14,013 bases of DNA from JAENVT01 sp031424145 (GCA_031424145.1 JANPGV010000113.1:1-14013); one strand, 5' to 3'. Counted from the stretch's first letter, positions 1 through 7,387 are shown. Made by a program: numbers and translations. The notes: generated by a model from the letters alone, not told the origin.

Positions 1-39
1 TCCAGACGCTTCCAGCACGTCGGGGTTGCGGGCACTCAC
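1..39 (-). CDS. Start of an unidentified gene, truncated by window edge
   Basis: Reading leftwards, a GTG at 39-37 overlaps the TGA stop (38-36) of the HD-GYP gene by 4 bp (GTGA). It opens a frame with no stop before the edge, giving M-S-A-R-N-P-D-V-L-E-A-S-G. A 4-bp overlap is the same linkage seen between other genes in this window, and GAAGGG lies just upstream as a possible ribosome binding site. A second GTG at 35-33 starts another frame that is also open but reads less like protein. Thirteen codons are too few to identify a family. This is inferred mainly from the overlap and the plausible residue composition. Confidence 0.35.
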   Translation of the reverse strand, partial: MSARNPDVLEASG

Positions 40-1571
40 CCTTCGTGCTTGGCCTTCCCGGTGTCATCCCTCTTGTCTTGCTGGTCGCTCTTGTCGTCCT
101 TGTCGGCGTTGCTGTTCTTGACCGCGCTCTGGCTTTGAACAGGGTGAGGCTTCGGATTCGGAGCAGGGTCACCCGGAGGGGGCTTATCTGCCGGAGCCTC
201 TCCGGGCACCGCCTCGGTCGACGGCGGCGCCGGGACGTCCTCGGGTTGGATGCGAGTCGGAGTCGGTGCCGCCACCGGCATTTGGTCGTTCGCTTCCGGC
301 TCGGGCGCCGCCTCGGGCTCGGGCTCTGGTGCCTCGGTCGTGACCGGCGCCGGGTTGAAAGCCACATACGTCATCGCCGCTACATGCACGGCTTGCAACT
401 CGCTGGCACTCGTGACGGGTGTTCGAGCTCGCAGGCTCGAGTGGAGCGGGGCCGTCATCGCCAGTCCGCTGCTCAGTGCCAGCACGCCTGCGCCCGCCGT
501 TGCGGTGTTCGCGGTCGAGCTGACGGCGGTCGAGATCGCGTCGGGCGCAAAGCTCGCGGCGCGGGTGACGTGGGCGAGGAATGGCAGGTGGGCGGTCGCC
601 GCGAACAATCCCATCGAGCGGCGCAGGCGGCCGATCGACACGTTCAGCATCGCTCGCACCACGTCGGGACTGAAGTGCGTGCCGGCGCAACGAGTCAGCT
701 CAGCGCGCGCTGCGGTCAGCGGCATCGCCATCTTGTACGAACGGACGGCGGTCATCACCTCGAACGAATCAGCAACGGCCACGATCGCCGCCGACCGCGG
801 AATGCTCTCGCCCTTCAACCCGCGGGGGTAGCCCGTGCCATCCCATCGCTCGTGGTGCCCGCCGACAGCGTGAACCGCGTCGCCGAGCCACGGCAACACC
901 GGCGCGACGAGACGCTCTCCCGCGAGCGGATGCTCCTTCAGGACGGCCCATTCCCGGTCGTCAGGTGCGCCTTTCTTGTTCAAGATCGCCGCGGGGACCT
1001 GGATCTTGCCGATGTCGTGGATCAGCGCAGCCCATTGCAACCTGGACCGCTCCTCCCTGGAGAGGTGGAGCTCCTCGGCGATCAGATCGGTGTACAGGCG
1101 AACCCGCTCGCAGTGCCCACGGGTGCGACGGTCGTGGTCGCCAATCACCGTGGCGAGCATCAGCAACTGTTCGGCGGCGCGGGACGGATTGTCGGACAAC
1201 CCGTTCTCGCGAGCCTCGACCACCTCGCGTGCAAGCCGTCGTCCGCTGCCTCCTTTGAGTGCAGTCCGGAAACGCGAAGGGGTTTGATCGGGAAACACCA
1301 ACGAAAGTTGCATCAGCGCAGCTAGCGGCAGAAAGCGACGGGCAACGACATTTGTCACGACCAGGACAGCGAGTGAGCACACCGAGATGCCGAGTGCCCG
1401 GCCGAGCGCAGCCCCAACGCTGATCGGGGCAGCGAGAGCGTGGTTGAGCAGCAGGCCGACTGCAAACGAGATCAGGACCGGCACAAGGGTCACCGCAACG
1501 CGGATCGACGCGGACGTCACATGGCGACGCGGCCAACCCGTCGCAGCGGTCGCTCCTTCAGCTTCGATCAC
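36..1571 (-). CDS. Membrane-anchored HD-GYP domain phosphodiesterase
   Basis: This 511-residue protein probably hydrolyses cyclic di-GMP. Two hydrophobic segments (about 22-45 and 55-88) should anchor it in the membrane. The HD-GYP domain spans roughly 130-310 and has the HDIGK metal site (185-189), the HHERWDGTGYP signature (239-249), the ADSFEVMT region (267-273) and the GTHFSP segment near 298. All expected metal-binding motifs are present, so it is likely active. After a weakly hydrophobic stretch (about 360-375) comes a long tail: Pro/Glu/Ala-rich from 410, then Asp/Lys-rich to the end, probably disordered. The start is GTG, with GAGGG a few bases upstream. The gene is divergent from the MASE1-GGDEF-EAL gene, which would make or degrade the same messenger. 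Family assignment is firm; substrate and the role of the tail are inferred. Confidence 0.9.
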   Translation of the reverse strand: MIEAEGATAATGWPRRHVTSASIRVAVTLVPVLISFAVGLLLNHALAAPISVGAALGRALGISVCSLAVLVVTNVVARRFLPLAALMQLSLVFPDQTPSRFRTALKGGSGRRLAREVVEARENGLSDNPSRAAEQLLMLATVIGDHDRRTRGHCERVRLYTDLIAEELHLSREERSRLQWAALIHDIGKIQVPAAILNKKGAPDDREWAVLKEHPLAGERLVAPVLPWLGDAVHAVGGHHERWDGTGYPRGLKGESIPRSAAIVAVADSFEVMTAVRSYKMAMPLTAARAELTRCAGTHFSPDVVRAMLNVSIGRLRRSMGLFAATAHLPFLAHVTRAASFAPDAISTAVSSTANTATAGAGVLALSSGLAMTAPLHSSLRARTPVTSASELQAVHVAAMTYVAFNPAPVTTEAPEPEPEAAPEPEANDQMPVAAPTPTRIQPEDVPAPPSTEAVPGEAPADKPPPGDPAPNPKPHPVQSQSAVKNSNADKDDKSDQQDKRDDTGKAKHEG

Positions 1572-1640
1572 CCATCCCTCTATTCAAAAGCCGATTCCGT
1601 CACAACAAATTCGGATCGACGGAAAACGAACTTGAGCGCT

Positions 1641-1668
1641 TTGACCATTTCTTGAGGCGGGCGACAAT
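1641..1668 (+). promoter_or_regulatory. Candidate promoter for the MASE1-GGDEF-EAL gene
   Basis: TTGACC (1641-1646) and GACAAT (1663-1668) are separated by 16 bp and resemble sigma-70-type -35 and -10 boxes. They lie in the 235-bp region between the divergent HD-GYP and MASE1 genes. TAAAAT at 1677-1682 is an alternative -10 with a poorer -35. Both readings come from pattern matching only. Confidence 0.25.
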
Positions 1669-1806
1669 GTCCCAGGTAAAATGCCACGTTCCGCGCTGGG
1701 ACCGCTACGATTAGCAGGTCTTCGTGATGAGCAGCACATCACCCGGCGGCGCTTGCGACCTTCGTCCAGTGCCCATGTCGCTGCGACGTAGAAACGAGGA
1801 CACCGA

Positions 1807-2568
1807 ATGGCGGAGACGGGCGCATCGCTCGCTGTCGCCCACGGCGGGGTAGCGGTTCAGAGCCGACGGTTGGCTCAGGTGATGACGCCGCGTGGCGGGG
1901 TGGTGTCCGAAGCCCGCATCGCGTCGATGTCGGGCGCGATGATCACCGCGTGCGTCGGCACGGCTTGCGTCTTGCTGGGCTTGTCGGTGATCTGGCGCGG
2001 CGATGCCTCCGAAACAGCTGCGGGGTTTTGGCCACCTGCCGGAGCCTCGCTCCTAGCCATGCTCGTCTTTCCAATCAGGCGGTGGGGCTGGGTCGTCGCC
2101 GGGATCGGTGTGCCCACGGTGGTCGGCCTCACCCTCGGGCTGATGCCGCTGAGCTCTGGCTTGTTGTGGGCTGTTGCGAACACGATCGAGCCGGCTGTTG
2201 CGGCGCTGGTCCTGCTCGGCTTCATCTCCTCGAGATGGTTCACCCGCGGCAGGCTGTTGTTGCTGTTCCTCGTGGTCGCAGTGGTCGTCGCGCCGATCGT
2301 CGGCGGAGCGATTGGTGGACTGGGCACGGTCATCGGCTACGGCGATCGTTGGATCGATGTCTGGCTCCCGTGGGCGGTCGGAGACGGGCTGGGTGTGTTG
2401 GTCGTCGTGCCGTTGTTCATGAAGTACACGGCAGGAGCGGTGAAACGTAGAACCAGCGGCGAGCTAGGTGCACTGGTCGTTCTTGTGGCCATCGCCACCG
2501 CGTTGCGTTCGTCGACATCGGAGCGGACGGCGCAGCGCTGCTTCCGTACCTCATCCTCGTCGTGCTGA
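1807..2568 (+). CDS. MASE1 sensor part of a split GGDEF-EAL protein
   Basis: These 253 codons encode most of a MASE1 membrane sensor domain. Hydrophobic helices run from about residue 42 to 232. MASE1-like motifs are visible: FWPPAGASLL (74-83), NTIEPAVAALVLLG (125-138) and WAVGDGLGVLVVVPL (189-203). The ATG has a good GAGGA box 6 bp upstream. After residue 232 (base 2502) the reading becomes Arg/Ser/Thr-rich and stops. The missing last MASE1 helices, through LLPYLILVVLIW, continue in the next frame and run into the GGDEF-EAL gene at 2562. One lost base near 2502 explains this. An intact protein would be about 788 residues. It is either a sequencing error or a recent frameshift; alone, this fragment would be a membrane stub with no output domain. 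Confidence 0.8.
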   Translation: MAETGASLAVAHGGVAVQSRRLAQVMTPRGGVVSEARIASMSGAMITACVGTACVLLGLSVIWRGDASETAAGFWPPAGASLLAMLVFPIRRWGWVVAGIGVPTVVGLTLGLMPLSSGLLWAVANTIEPAVAALVLLGFISSRWFTRGRLLLLFLVVAVVVAPIVGGAIGGLGTVIGYGDRWIDVWLPWAVGDGLGVLVVVPLFMKYTAGAVKRRTSGELGALVVLVAIATALRSSTSERTAQRCFRTSSSSC

Positions 2569-4172
2569 TCTGGGCGGGCATGCGATTCGGGACGCGGTCG
2601 GTTGCGGCCGCAGGATTCGCTGTTGGTCTCGGTGCGAACATCGCGACGACGCAGGGCCTGGGGCCGTTCTCCGAGGCCAACCGCTTTGCAGACATCGTGA
2701 CGCTGCAGATCTTTCTCGCCATTGCCCTGATCACCAGTTTCGTCGTCGCGGCGATGGCCAGTGAACTGGCCGACCATGACGAGGTGCGCCAACTCCTAAC
2801 GTACCAAGCGACGCATGACTCGTTGACGGGATTGCCGAACCGAGTGCTGTTCGGAGAATGGTTGAAGACCGCGTTGGAAGGGCGAGGCCACAGCGGACCG
2901 GGGATCGGTGTGTTGCTGATCGACCTCGACGACTTCAAGAAGATCAACGACCGTCACGGGCACCCGATCGGCGATGTGGCATTGAAAGCTGTCGCCGAAC
3001 GGCTCCGGCGCAGCGTCAGGCCAGGGGACGTGCTTGCGACGCTCGGAGGTGACGAGTTCGTCGTCATGAGCGACGACATCACGAACGTGGAGCACGTGCA
3101 CGCCATCGCGAGCGACCTGTCACGAGCGCTCGCCAAGCCATTCGATGTCGGCGTCGGTCAAACGCAGGTCACCGCGAGCATCGGCATTGCAGTGGCATTG
3201 GGTGACGACCCCGTGATGTCCAGCGATCTGCTGCACCGTGCCGACATCGCGCTGCATCACGCCAAGGCCGCCGCCGGTGCGACGATCACGTTGTTCGACG
3301 ACACCCTCGAGGCCGACACTCGTCGCCGGGTCGAGATCGTCGAGGAGCTACGGGGGGCCATAACCCGGGGCGAGATGACGGTCGCCTACCAACCGGTGAT
3401 CTGCCTGACTTCCGGACGGGTCAAGCAGCTCGAGGTACTCGCCCGCTGGACGAGCCGTCGGTTCGGGCCGGTCGGGCCCGACGAGTTCATCCCGATCGCG
3501 GAGGACTCGGGGCTGATCAGCTCGATCGGTGACTGGGTGCTCGACGTTGCCTGCAAACAGCTGGCCGTCTGGCGCGCGGACGAGGCCAGGCGCGGTTCGG
3601 CCGCCACGGCCAAGCTCGCTGTGAACGTGTCAGCCCATCAGGTTTGCGACATCGGCTTTCCTTCCAGGGTCCGCAGCACCTTGCTTGCTGCATCGATCCC
3701 GCCGGAGGCACTCAGCCTCGAGATCACCGAAACGGCCATCATGGGCGACCTCGAGACGTCGGCGTTGGTGCTGCGCGCACTGCGCGACCTCGGCGTCGAT
3801 CTCTCTATGGACGACTTCGGGACCGGTTACTCGTCGATGAGCTATCTCCGCCGGATGCCGGTCAGCACGTTGAAGATCGACCGCACCTTTGTCGCCGGTC
3901 TCGGCGACGGGGCCGAGGACACAGCCATCGTCCGGTCGATCATCGAGCTTGGCCACAGCTTCGGGCTCGAAGTGGTCGCCGAAGGGGTCGAGACGCTTCG
4001 TCAACTGCGGCAACTCGTGGAGCTCGGCTGCGATCACGGTCAGGGTTTCTACTGGAGCCCCGCGGTTGGCCCGTCCGCCGCCGGAAACATGCTGCGCGAG
4101 CGCCTCTTCGTGCCCGACCGCGGGCTCCCGAACGGTGTGGATATCGCTCGGATCGAACCAACCACCGTGTGA
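2562..4172 (+). CDS. GGDEF-EAL cyclic di-GMP enzyme (C-terminal part of split gene)
   Basis: The 536-residue frame begins with the last MASE1 helices (1-68), then GGDEF (about 80-245) and EAL (about 255-515). The GGDEF site is intact (162-166), and RPGD at 153-156 is a correctly spaced inhibitory I-site. The EAL signature reads EVL (291-293) with the catalytic Glu kept. NVSAHQ (355-360), LEITET (386-391), DDFGTGYSS (417-425), LKID (437-440) and VVAEGVE also match active phosphodiesterases. It could both make and degrade cyclic di-GMP. The GTG at 2562 overlaps the previous stop by 7 bp but has no visible ribosome binding site. The same frame codes for sensible MASE1 sequence back to 2502, so the two frames are best read as one interrupted gene. 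The hemerythrin gene follows after 47 bp. Confidence 0.88.
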   Translation: MLIWAGMRFGTRSVAAAGFAVGLGANIATTQGLGPFSEANRFADIVTLQIFLAIALITSFVVAAMASELADHDEVRQLLTYQATHDSLTGLPNRVLFGEWLKTALEGRGHSGPGIGVLLIDLDDFKKINDRHGHPIGDVALKAVAERLRRSVRPGDVLATLGGDEFVVMSDDITNVEHVHAIASDLSRALAKPFDVGVGQTQVTASIGIAVALGDDPVMSSDLLHRADIALHHAKAAAGATITLFDDTLEADTRRRVEIVEELRGAITRGEMTVAYQPVICLTSGRVKQLEVLARWTSRRFGPVGPDEFIPIAEDSGLISSIGDWVLDVACKQLAVWRADEARRGSAATAKLAVNVSAHQVCDIGFPSRVRSTLLAASIPPEALSLEITETAIMGDLETSALVLRALRDLGVDLSMDDFGTGYSSMSYLRRMPVSTLKIDRTFVAGLGDGAEDTAIVRSIIELGHSFGLEVVAEGVETLRQLRQLVELGCDHGQGFYWSPAVGPSAAGNMLRERLFVPDRGLPNGVDIARIEPTTV

Positions 4173-4219
4173 CCGATCTCCTGATTGGGCTTCACTGCTT
4201 TGGGGTAGGTGTCCCGACC

Positions 4220-5140
4220 ATGGATGCCATCACCCTTCTCCGTAACGATCATCAAGCCGTGCAGCAGTTGTTCAAGCGCTTCGAAAAGGCCGGTGACACG
4301 GCGTATGTCGAAAAGCGTCAGATCGTCGATCAGATCATCGAAGCGCTGTCCGTGCACGCGGCAATCGAAGAGCAGTTGTTCTACCCAGTCGCGCGAGCCA
4401 CCGTCCCGGCTACGGAGGACATCGCTCTGGAGAGCCTCGAGGAGCACCACATCGTCAAATGGGTGCTGTCCGAGCTCGTAAACCTCGATCCTCGCAACGA
4501 GCGGTTCGATGCGAAAGTCACCGTCCTCATCGAGAACGTTCGTCACCACGTCGAGGAGGAACAGAACGAGTTCTTCCCCAAGGTCCGCAACGGGCTGGGC
4601 CGCAAAGAGCTGGCAGACCTCGGCGAGGCCATGGAGAAGGCGAAGGCGACCGCCCCGACCCGACCCCACCCGCGCGCGGCGGACACCCCTCCCGGTAACA
4701 CGATCATGGGAACCATTGCCGGCGTGGTTGATCGCGTCGGCGACAACATCAGCGGCATCGCCCAGGGCGGTGTGACAGCAGCGCAGGATCTGATCTCGCG
4801 GTTCCTTCATAGCAACGCGACGCAGTCCTCACCGACCGGATCGTCGGTCGCCCGCAAGCGGGCCAGCAACGTCCGCGCCGCCAGCTCCAACGTCACCGAT
4901 GGCGCCGTGAAGACGGCACGCACCGCGAACAGCGGTGCAACCTCGACGGCCCGCGCCGCAACCGCTGGAGCGAAGAGCACGTTGAGGACCGCGAAGCAGA
5001 CAGGTCGCACCACGGCTGCCAGCGCAAAGCGAAGCGCGAAGACAACTGGTCGCACCGCGAAAACAGCGGCCAGGTCAACCGCCGGAACAGCGAAGCGAGC
5101 CGCGAAGAAGACGGCAGCATCGGCCCGGGGCTCGCGCTAA
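4220..5140 (+). CDS. Hemerythrin domain protein with H1-like basic tail
   Basis: The first 145 or so of 306 residues form a hemerythrin HHE domain, a four-helix bundle that binds oxygen or related ligands at a di-iron centre. Candidate ligands are H11, H46 and E50 (HxxxE), H76 or H77, and H110 and E114 (HxxxE). A linker with an apolar segment (about 160-195) leads to a tail (about 205-306) made almost only of Ala, Lys, Arg, Thr and Ser, with repeated TAK, RTAK and AKR units like histone H1 or actinobacterial HU tails. Such a tail could bind DNA or another polyanion. The frame is open far upstream, but the ATG at 4220 is where hemerythrin homology starts, and GTAGGTG lies 8 bp before it. The gene is 47 bp after the GGDEF-EAL gene and may share its transcript. 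Domain call is solid; tail function is inferred. Confidence 0.85.
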   Translation: MDAITLLRNDHQAVQQLFKRFEKAGDTAYVEKRQIVDQIIEALSVHAAIEEQLFYPVARATVPATEDIALESLEEHHIVKWVLSELVNLDPRNERFDAKVTVLIENVRHHVEEEQNEFFPKVRNGLGRKELADLGEAMEKAKATAPTRPHPRAADTPPGNTIMGTIAGVVDRVGDNISGIAQGGVTAAQDLISRFLHSNATQSSPTGSSVARKRASNVRAASSNVTDGAVKTARTANSGATSTARAATAGAKSTLRTAKQTGRTTAASAKRSAKTTGRTAKTAARSTAGTAKRAAKKTAASARGSR

Positions 5141-5141
5141 C

Positions 5142-5162
5142 CGCGACAGTTACCTGTCTGCG
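5142..5162. terminator. Possible bidirectional terminator hairpin
   Basis: CGC-GACAG (5142-5149) pairs with CTGTC-T-GCG (5154-5162) around a TTAC loop, with one bulged T. It sits exactly where the hemerythrin gene and the 84-residue gene converge, their stops being 9 bp apart. There is no T-run, so the call rests on position and pairing only. Confidence 0.3.
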
Positions 5163-5404
5163 TCTTCGTCGTCGTCGGAGTACGGAATTGGGTGGTCTCC
5201 GCCCAGCTCGGAGAAGCGCTCGTTCAATGCGAGTGCAACCATGTCCCGCTCATGAAACGTAGGAGTGAGGGCTTCGTACAAGTAGGCCTCGAGCTCCAGC
5301 GCGGAGCTCATGCCGCCCAGCGCGAAATACCGAAACCACAAGTCGCTATGCGAGAGGCCGATCTCGCGGCGGGCCTGTTCCAGCACGCCGACGGAGTCCG
5401 TCAT
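5150..5404 (-). CDS. Small conserved-looking acidic protein coupled to ANTAR regulator
   Basis: This 84-residue soluble protein has no recognised catalytic motif. It has an aromatic core, DLWFRYFALGG (21-31), followed by an amphipathic helix, SALELEAYLYEAL (34-46), then a second helix ending NERFSELG (61-68), and an acidic tail. The pattern W-x-R-Y-F-A-L-G-G followed by L-E-x-E-A-Y-L reminds me of uncharacterised small actinobacterial proteins; no function is known to me. Its ATG overlaps the TGA of the upstream STAS-GAF-ANTAR gene (ATGA, 5404-5401), so it is almost certainly translated from the same message and probably works with that regulator, for example as a partner or modulator. That role is inferred only from coupling. 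Confidence 0.8.
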   Translation of the reverse strand: MTDSVGVLEQARREIGLSHSDLWFRYFALGGMSSALELEAYLYEALTPTFHERDMVALALNERFSELGGDHPIPYSDDDEDADR

Positions 5405-6519
5405 GTGCCGACCTGGCCGATCAGGTCGGCCCGTGCGGTGTTACTCACCAGCGCTGCGGCACATTCTCGGATCGTGATTCCATGTTTCTTTGAGTACTGC
5501 CGAAGATTGGCATAGGCCGCTTCGGCCGAGATGCCCTGGCGAGCCATGATGACCCCTTGCGCTTGGGCGATGATCTCACGCGCGCTGAGCGATTCCCGAA
5601 GTCGCTTGGCGATTCCATCGACGCCCGTCTCGACTCTGGCCTCGGCCAGTATGGCGGATGCCTCGCTGGCGAAGAGGGCAGCAAGTTCTTGGTCGTGTTC
5701 TTTGAAAGCTCGCTCATTGTTCGAGTAGATGTTCAAGCTGCCGACAGGTCGTTCAGACACCATCAGGGGAGTCGACAGGATGCTGGCGATTCCGTCGTGC
5801 CTCGCACGTGGGATGAATCGCGGCCACCGAACTTCCTCATCGACTGACTCGACGTGGAACGTGCGCCCATCTTGGGCCGCGGCCATACACGGACCCTCAC
5901 CCGTGGCGTACTGATCGCGGTCCATCTGAGCGATGGTCTCGTCACTCGCCGCAACTGTGGTCAGCTGACCTTGGCGGGTCACGGCAACACTGACTCCATC
6001 CGCACCGCCGACCGTCGCCCGGGCCAACGCGGTGACGAGACGAAGCGCCGCGTCTACGAGACCTGTACTCGCGGGCAGAGGTGAGACCTTGGCGACGTCT
6101 GGCGCGCTTGGCACCTCGCTGCTGTCGGTGTGGCGTTCCTCGAGCTCGGCCGGTGCGGCGTTCGATCCCTCGCCGTCGATGAGTCCCGTCATGCCTGAGA
6201 TGTCGAGGACCTTTCGAATCATCGGTGACGGGGAGCGAATAGAGAAGCTCCTACCCGTGGACCTAAGCCGAGTCGATATGACAGCGATCACGCCGAGCCC
6301 GGCTGCTCCCAGGAAGTCGACGTTTGCGAGATCGAGGACGATTTCGGTCTTCCCCCCGTCGATCAGCGCGCCGAGCAGTCCTACGAGCGCGGGGGCAGTC
6401 AGCACGTCGACCTCGCCAACGGGCTCGACGACGACTGCGCGCCCCCAGTAGCGAAGTGCCAGGTGGAAAGCGACGTGATCGCCGGTCCGCCACGTATCGA
6501 CAGCAGTTGGCCGCGCCAT
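5401..6519 (-). CDS. STAS-GAF-ANTAR regulator (putative RNA-binding antiterminator)
   Basis: The 372-residue protein has three domains. An STAS domain like those of anti-sigma-factor antagonists covers about 25-118; a GAF sensor domain follows at 155-295, with the TGEGPC motif at 206-211; an ANTAR domain at 305-360 contains AREIIAQAQGVIMARQGIS (313-331). ANTAR domains bind tandem stem-loop RNA and prevent transcription termination. In the STAS domain the usual D-S-S-G-L-G phosphorylation loop reads G-A-A-G-L-G (71-76), so the serine that is normally phosphorylated is absent. The domain therefore probably serves as a fixed protein-protein module. The ATG at 6519 has only a weak upstream box (GAAAG). 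The gene is divergent from another GAF-ANTAR gene and coupled to the 84-residue gene. Targets cannot be read from the window. Confidence 0.9.
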   Translation of the reverse strand: MARPTAVDTWRTGDHVAFHLALRYWGRAVVVEPVGEVDVLTAPALVGLLGALIDGGKTEIVLDLANVDFLGAAGLGVIAVISTRLRSTGRSFSIRSPSPMIRKVLDISGMTGLIDGEGSNAAPAELEERHTDSSEVPSAPDVAKVSPLPASTGLVDAALRLVTALARATVGGADGVSVAVTRQGQLTTVAASDETIAQMDRDQYATGEGPCMAAAQDGRTFHVESVDEEVRWPRFIPRARHDGIASILSTPLMVSERPVGSLNIYSNNERAFKEHDQELAALFASEASAILAEARVETGVDGIAKRLRESLSAREIIAQAQGVIMARQGISAEAAYANLRQYSKKHGITIRECAAALVSNTARADLIGQVGT

Positions 6520-6540
6520 GGGCTGGGACTTTCAGACATA

Positions 6541-6554
6541 CGGCCGATCGGCCG
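6541..6554. promoter_or_regulatory. Perfect 14-bp palindrome between divergent ANTAR genes
   Basis: CGGCCGATCGGCCG is identical to its own reverse complement. It lies 22 bp upstream of the STAS-GAF-ANTAR start and 84 bp upstream of the second GAF-ANTAR start, within the 118-bp divergent spacer. Position and symmetry suit an operator for a dimeric regulator. No matching second copy was noticed in the window, and chance palindromes are more common in GC-rich DNA. Confidence 0.35.
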
Positions 6555-6623
6555 GGGACCCTCGCTGTCGAAGGCAGGCCCATGCTACAGCCGCATCGTG
6601 CCGAACGAGCGCCAAACCGCTAG

Positions 6624-6629
6624 TACCCT
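6624..6629 (+). promoter_or_regulatory. Candidate -10 box for a leaderless GAF-ANTAR message
   Basis: TACCCT fits the actinobacterial TANNNT -10 pattern and ends 8 bp before the GTG at 6638. The GTG has no ribosome binding site, so transcription may begin at or next to the start codon. No convincing -35 box is seen. Confidence 0.3.
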
Positions 6630-6637
6630 GCTCGATT

Positions 6638-7387
6638 GTGAACGGCATTGACGCAGCCGAGGAGCTCGAGCAGAACCTCGCCGCTGTGGCTCGACAGCTC
6701 TTCGCCCCAGGCTCCGTCGCGGGTTCGCTGCAGCTGACCGTCGATCTGGCCGTTGCTGCAATCGACGGATGCGATGCAGCGGGGATCTTCGTCGTCCGTA
6801 GCGATCGGGTGACGACCGCCGCGGCTAGTCATCCACTAGCTGTCGAACTGGACGAATTGCAGTTCTCGACCAACGAGGGGCCATGCCTCGACACGATCGC
6901 CGATGGAGGCGCCTCGTACGCGGTGGACCTGATCGATGATGAGCGCTGGCCACGCTTCGGGCCTGCAGCCGCCCGTTCGGGCGTCCGCAGCCTTCTTGCA
7001 TTCCGGTTGTCCGATCGGCCGGTCAGTGCGCTGAACCTGTACGCCCGATTACCCGCCGCGTTCGGTGCGACGGACAGAGCCAAAGCACTCATCTTTGCCA
7101 CGCTGGCCGGGATCGCACTGGATGCCGCCGAGGAACGAGAGGACGATGAGCAACGGCTGGCCAACCTCCACGACGCCTTGGAGACCCGCGAACTGATCGG
7201 ACAAGCCCAAGGCATCCTCATTGAGCGCGAGCGCATCACAGCCGACCAAGCCTTCGACGTGCTGCGCCGCGCATCGCAGCACCTCAACGTCAAGCTTCGA
7301 GAAGTCGCCCGCACGCTCGTCGAAACCGGTGAAAAGCCCTCGACGGGCTCACCCATCATCGGGGGCGAGAAACCTAGCGTTCGCTGA
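6638..7387 (+). CDS. GAF-ANTAR domain regulator
   Basis: With the GTG start at 6638 this is a 249-residue protein. A GAF domain covers about 25-165, with the family TNEGPC motif at 78-83 and DERWPRFGP at 101-109. An ANTAR domain covers about 178-230, with TRELIGQAQGILIERERIT (183-201) and a final helix NVKLREVARTLVE. It should sense a small ligand or stress state and bind RNA hairpins to release termination. The frame is open further upstream (an ATG at 6518), but that would cover the divergent promoter region, and GAF-ANTAR homology starts just after the GTG. It is a relative of the protein encoded divergently at 5401-6519 but lacks STAS. Its end overlaps the end of the convergent cobalamin-binding gene by 14 bp, so the two transcripts can meet. 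Confidence 0.88.
   Translation: MNGIDAAEELEQNLAAVARQLFAPGSVAGSLQLTVDLAVAAIDGCDAAGIFVVRSDRVTTAAASHPLAVELDELQFSTNEGPCLDTIADGGASYAVDLIDDERWPRFGPAAARSGVRSLLAFRLSDRPVSALNLYARLPAAFGATDRAKALIFATLAGIALDAAEEREDDEQRLANLHDALETRELIGQAQGILIERERITADQAFDVLRRASQHLNVKLREVARTLVETGEKPSTGSPIIGGEKPSVR

Noticed and set aside
45..1325. Long plus-strand open frame (426 codons) opposite the HD-GYP gene
   Set aside because: Arg/His/Gly-rich low-information protein with no family motif; a mirror of the GC-rich codons of the real gene on the other strand.
2495..2510. Programmed ribosomal frameshift in the MASE1-GGDEF-EAL gene
   Set aside because: No X-XXY-YYZ slippery heptamer or obvious stimulating stem is seen at the switch point; a sequencing or mutational deletion is simpler.
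3644..4219. Upstream extension of the hemerythrin frame by 192 codons
   Set aside because: It lies inside the EAL coding region in another frame and is Arg-rich; hemerythrin homology begins at the ATG at 4220.
4049..4810. 253-codon minus-strand frame opposite the hemerythrin gene
   Set aside because: No family resemblance, covers the end of the GGDEF-EAL gene and most of the hemerythrin domain in antisense.
6520..6637. ANTAR-type tandem RNA hairpins with hexanucleotide loops in the divergent ANTAR leader
   Set aside because: I could not find two adjacent stem-loops with matching six-base loops; the only clear symmetry is the 14-bp palindrome.
7335..7349. AGCCC-TCGAC-GGGCT hairpin near the end of the GAF-ANTAR gene
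   Set aside because: Only five base pairs, inside coding sequence, no T-run; expected by chance in GC-rich DNA.
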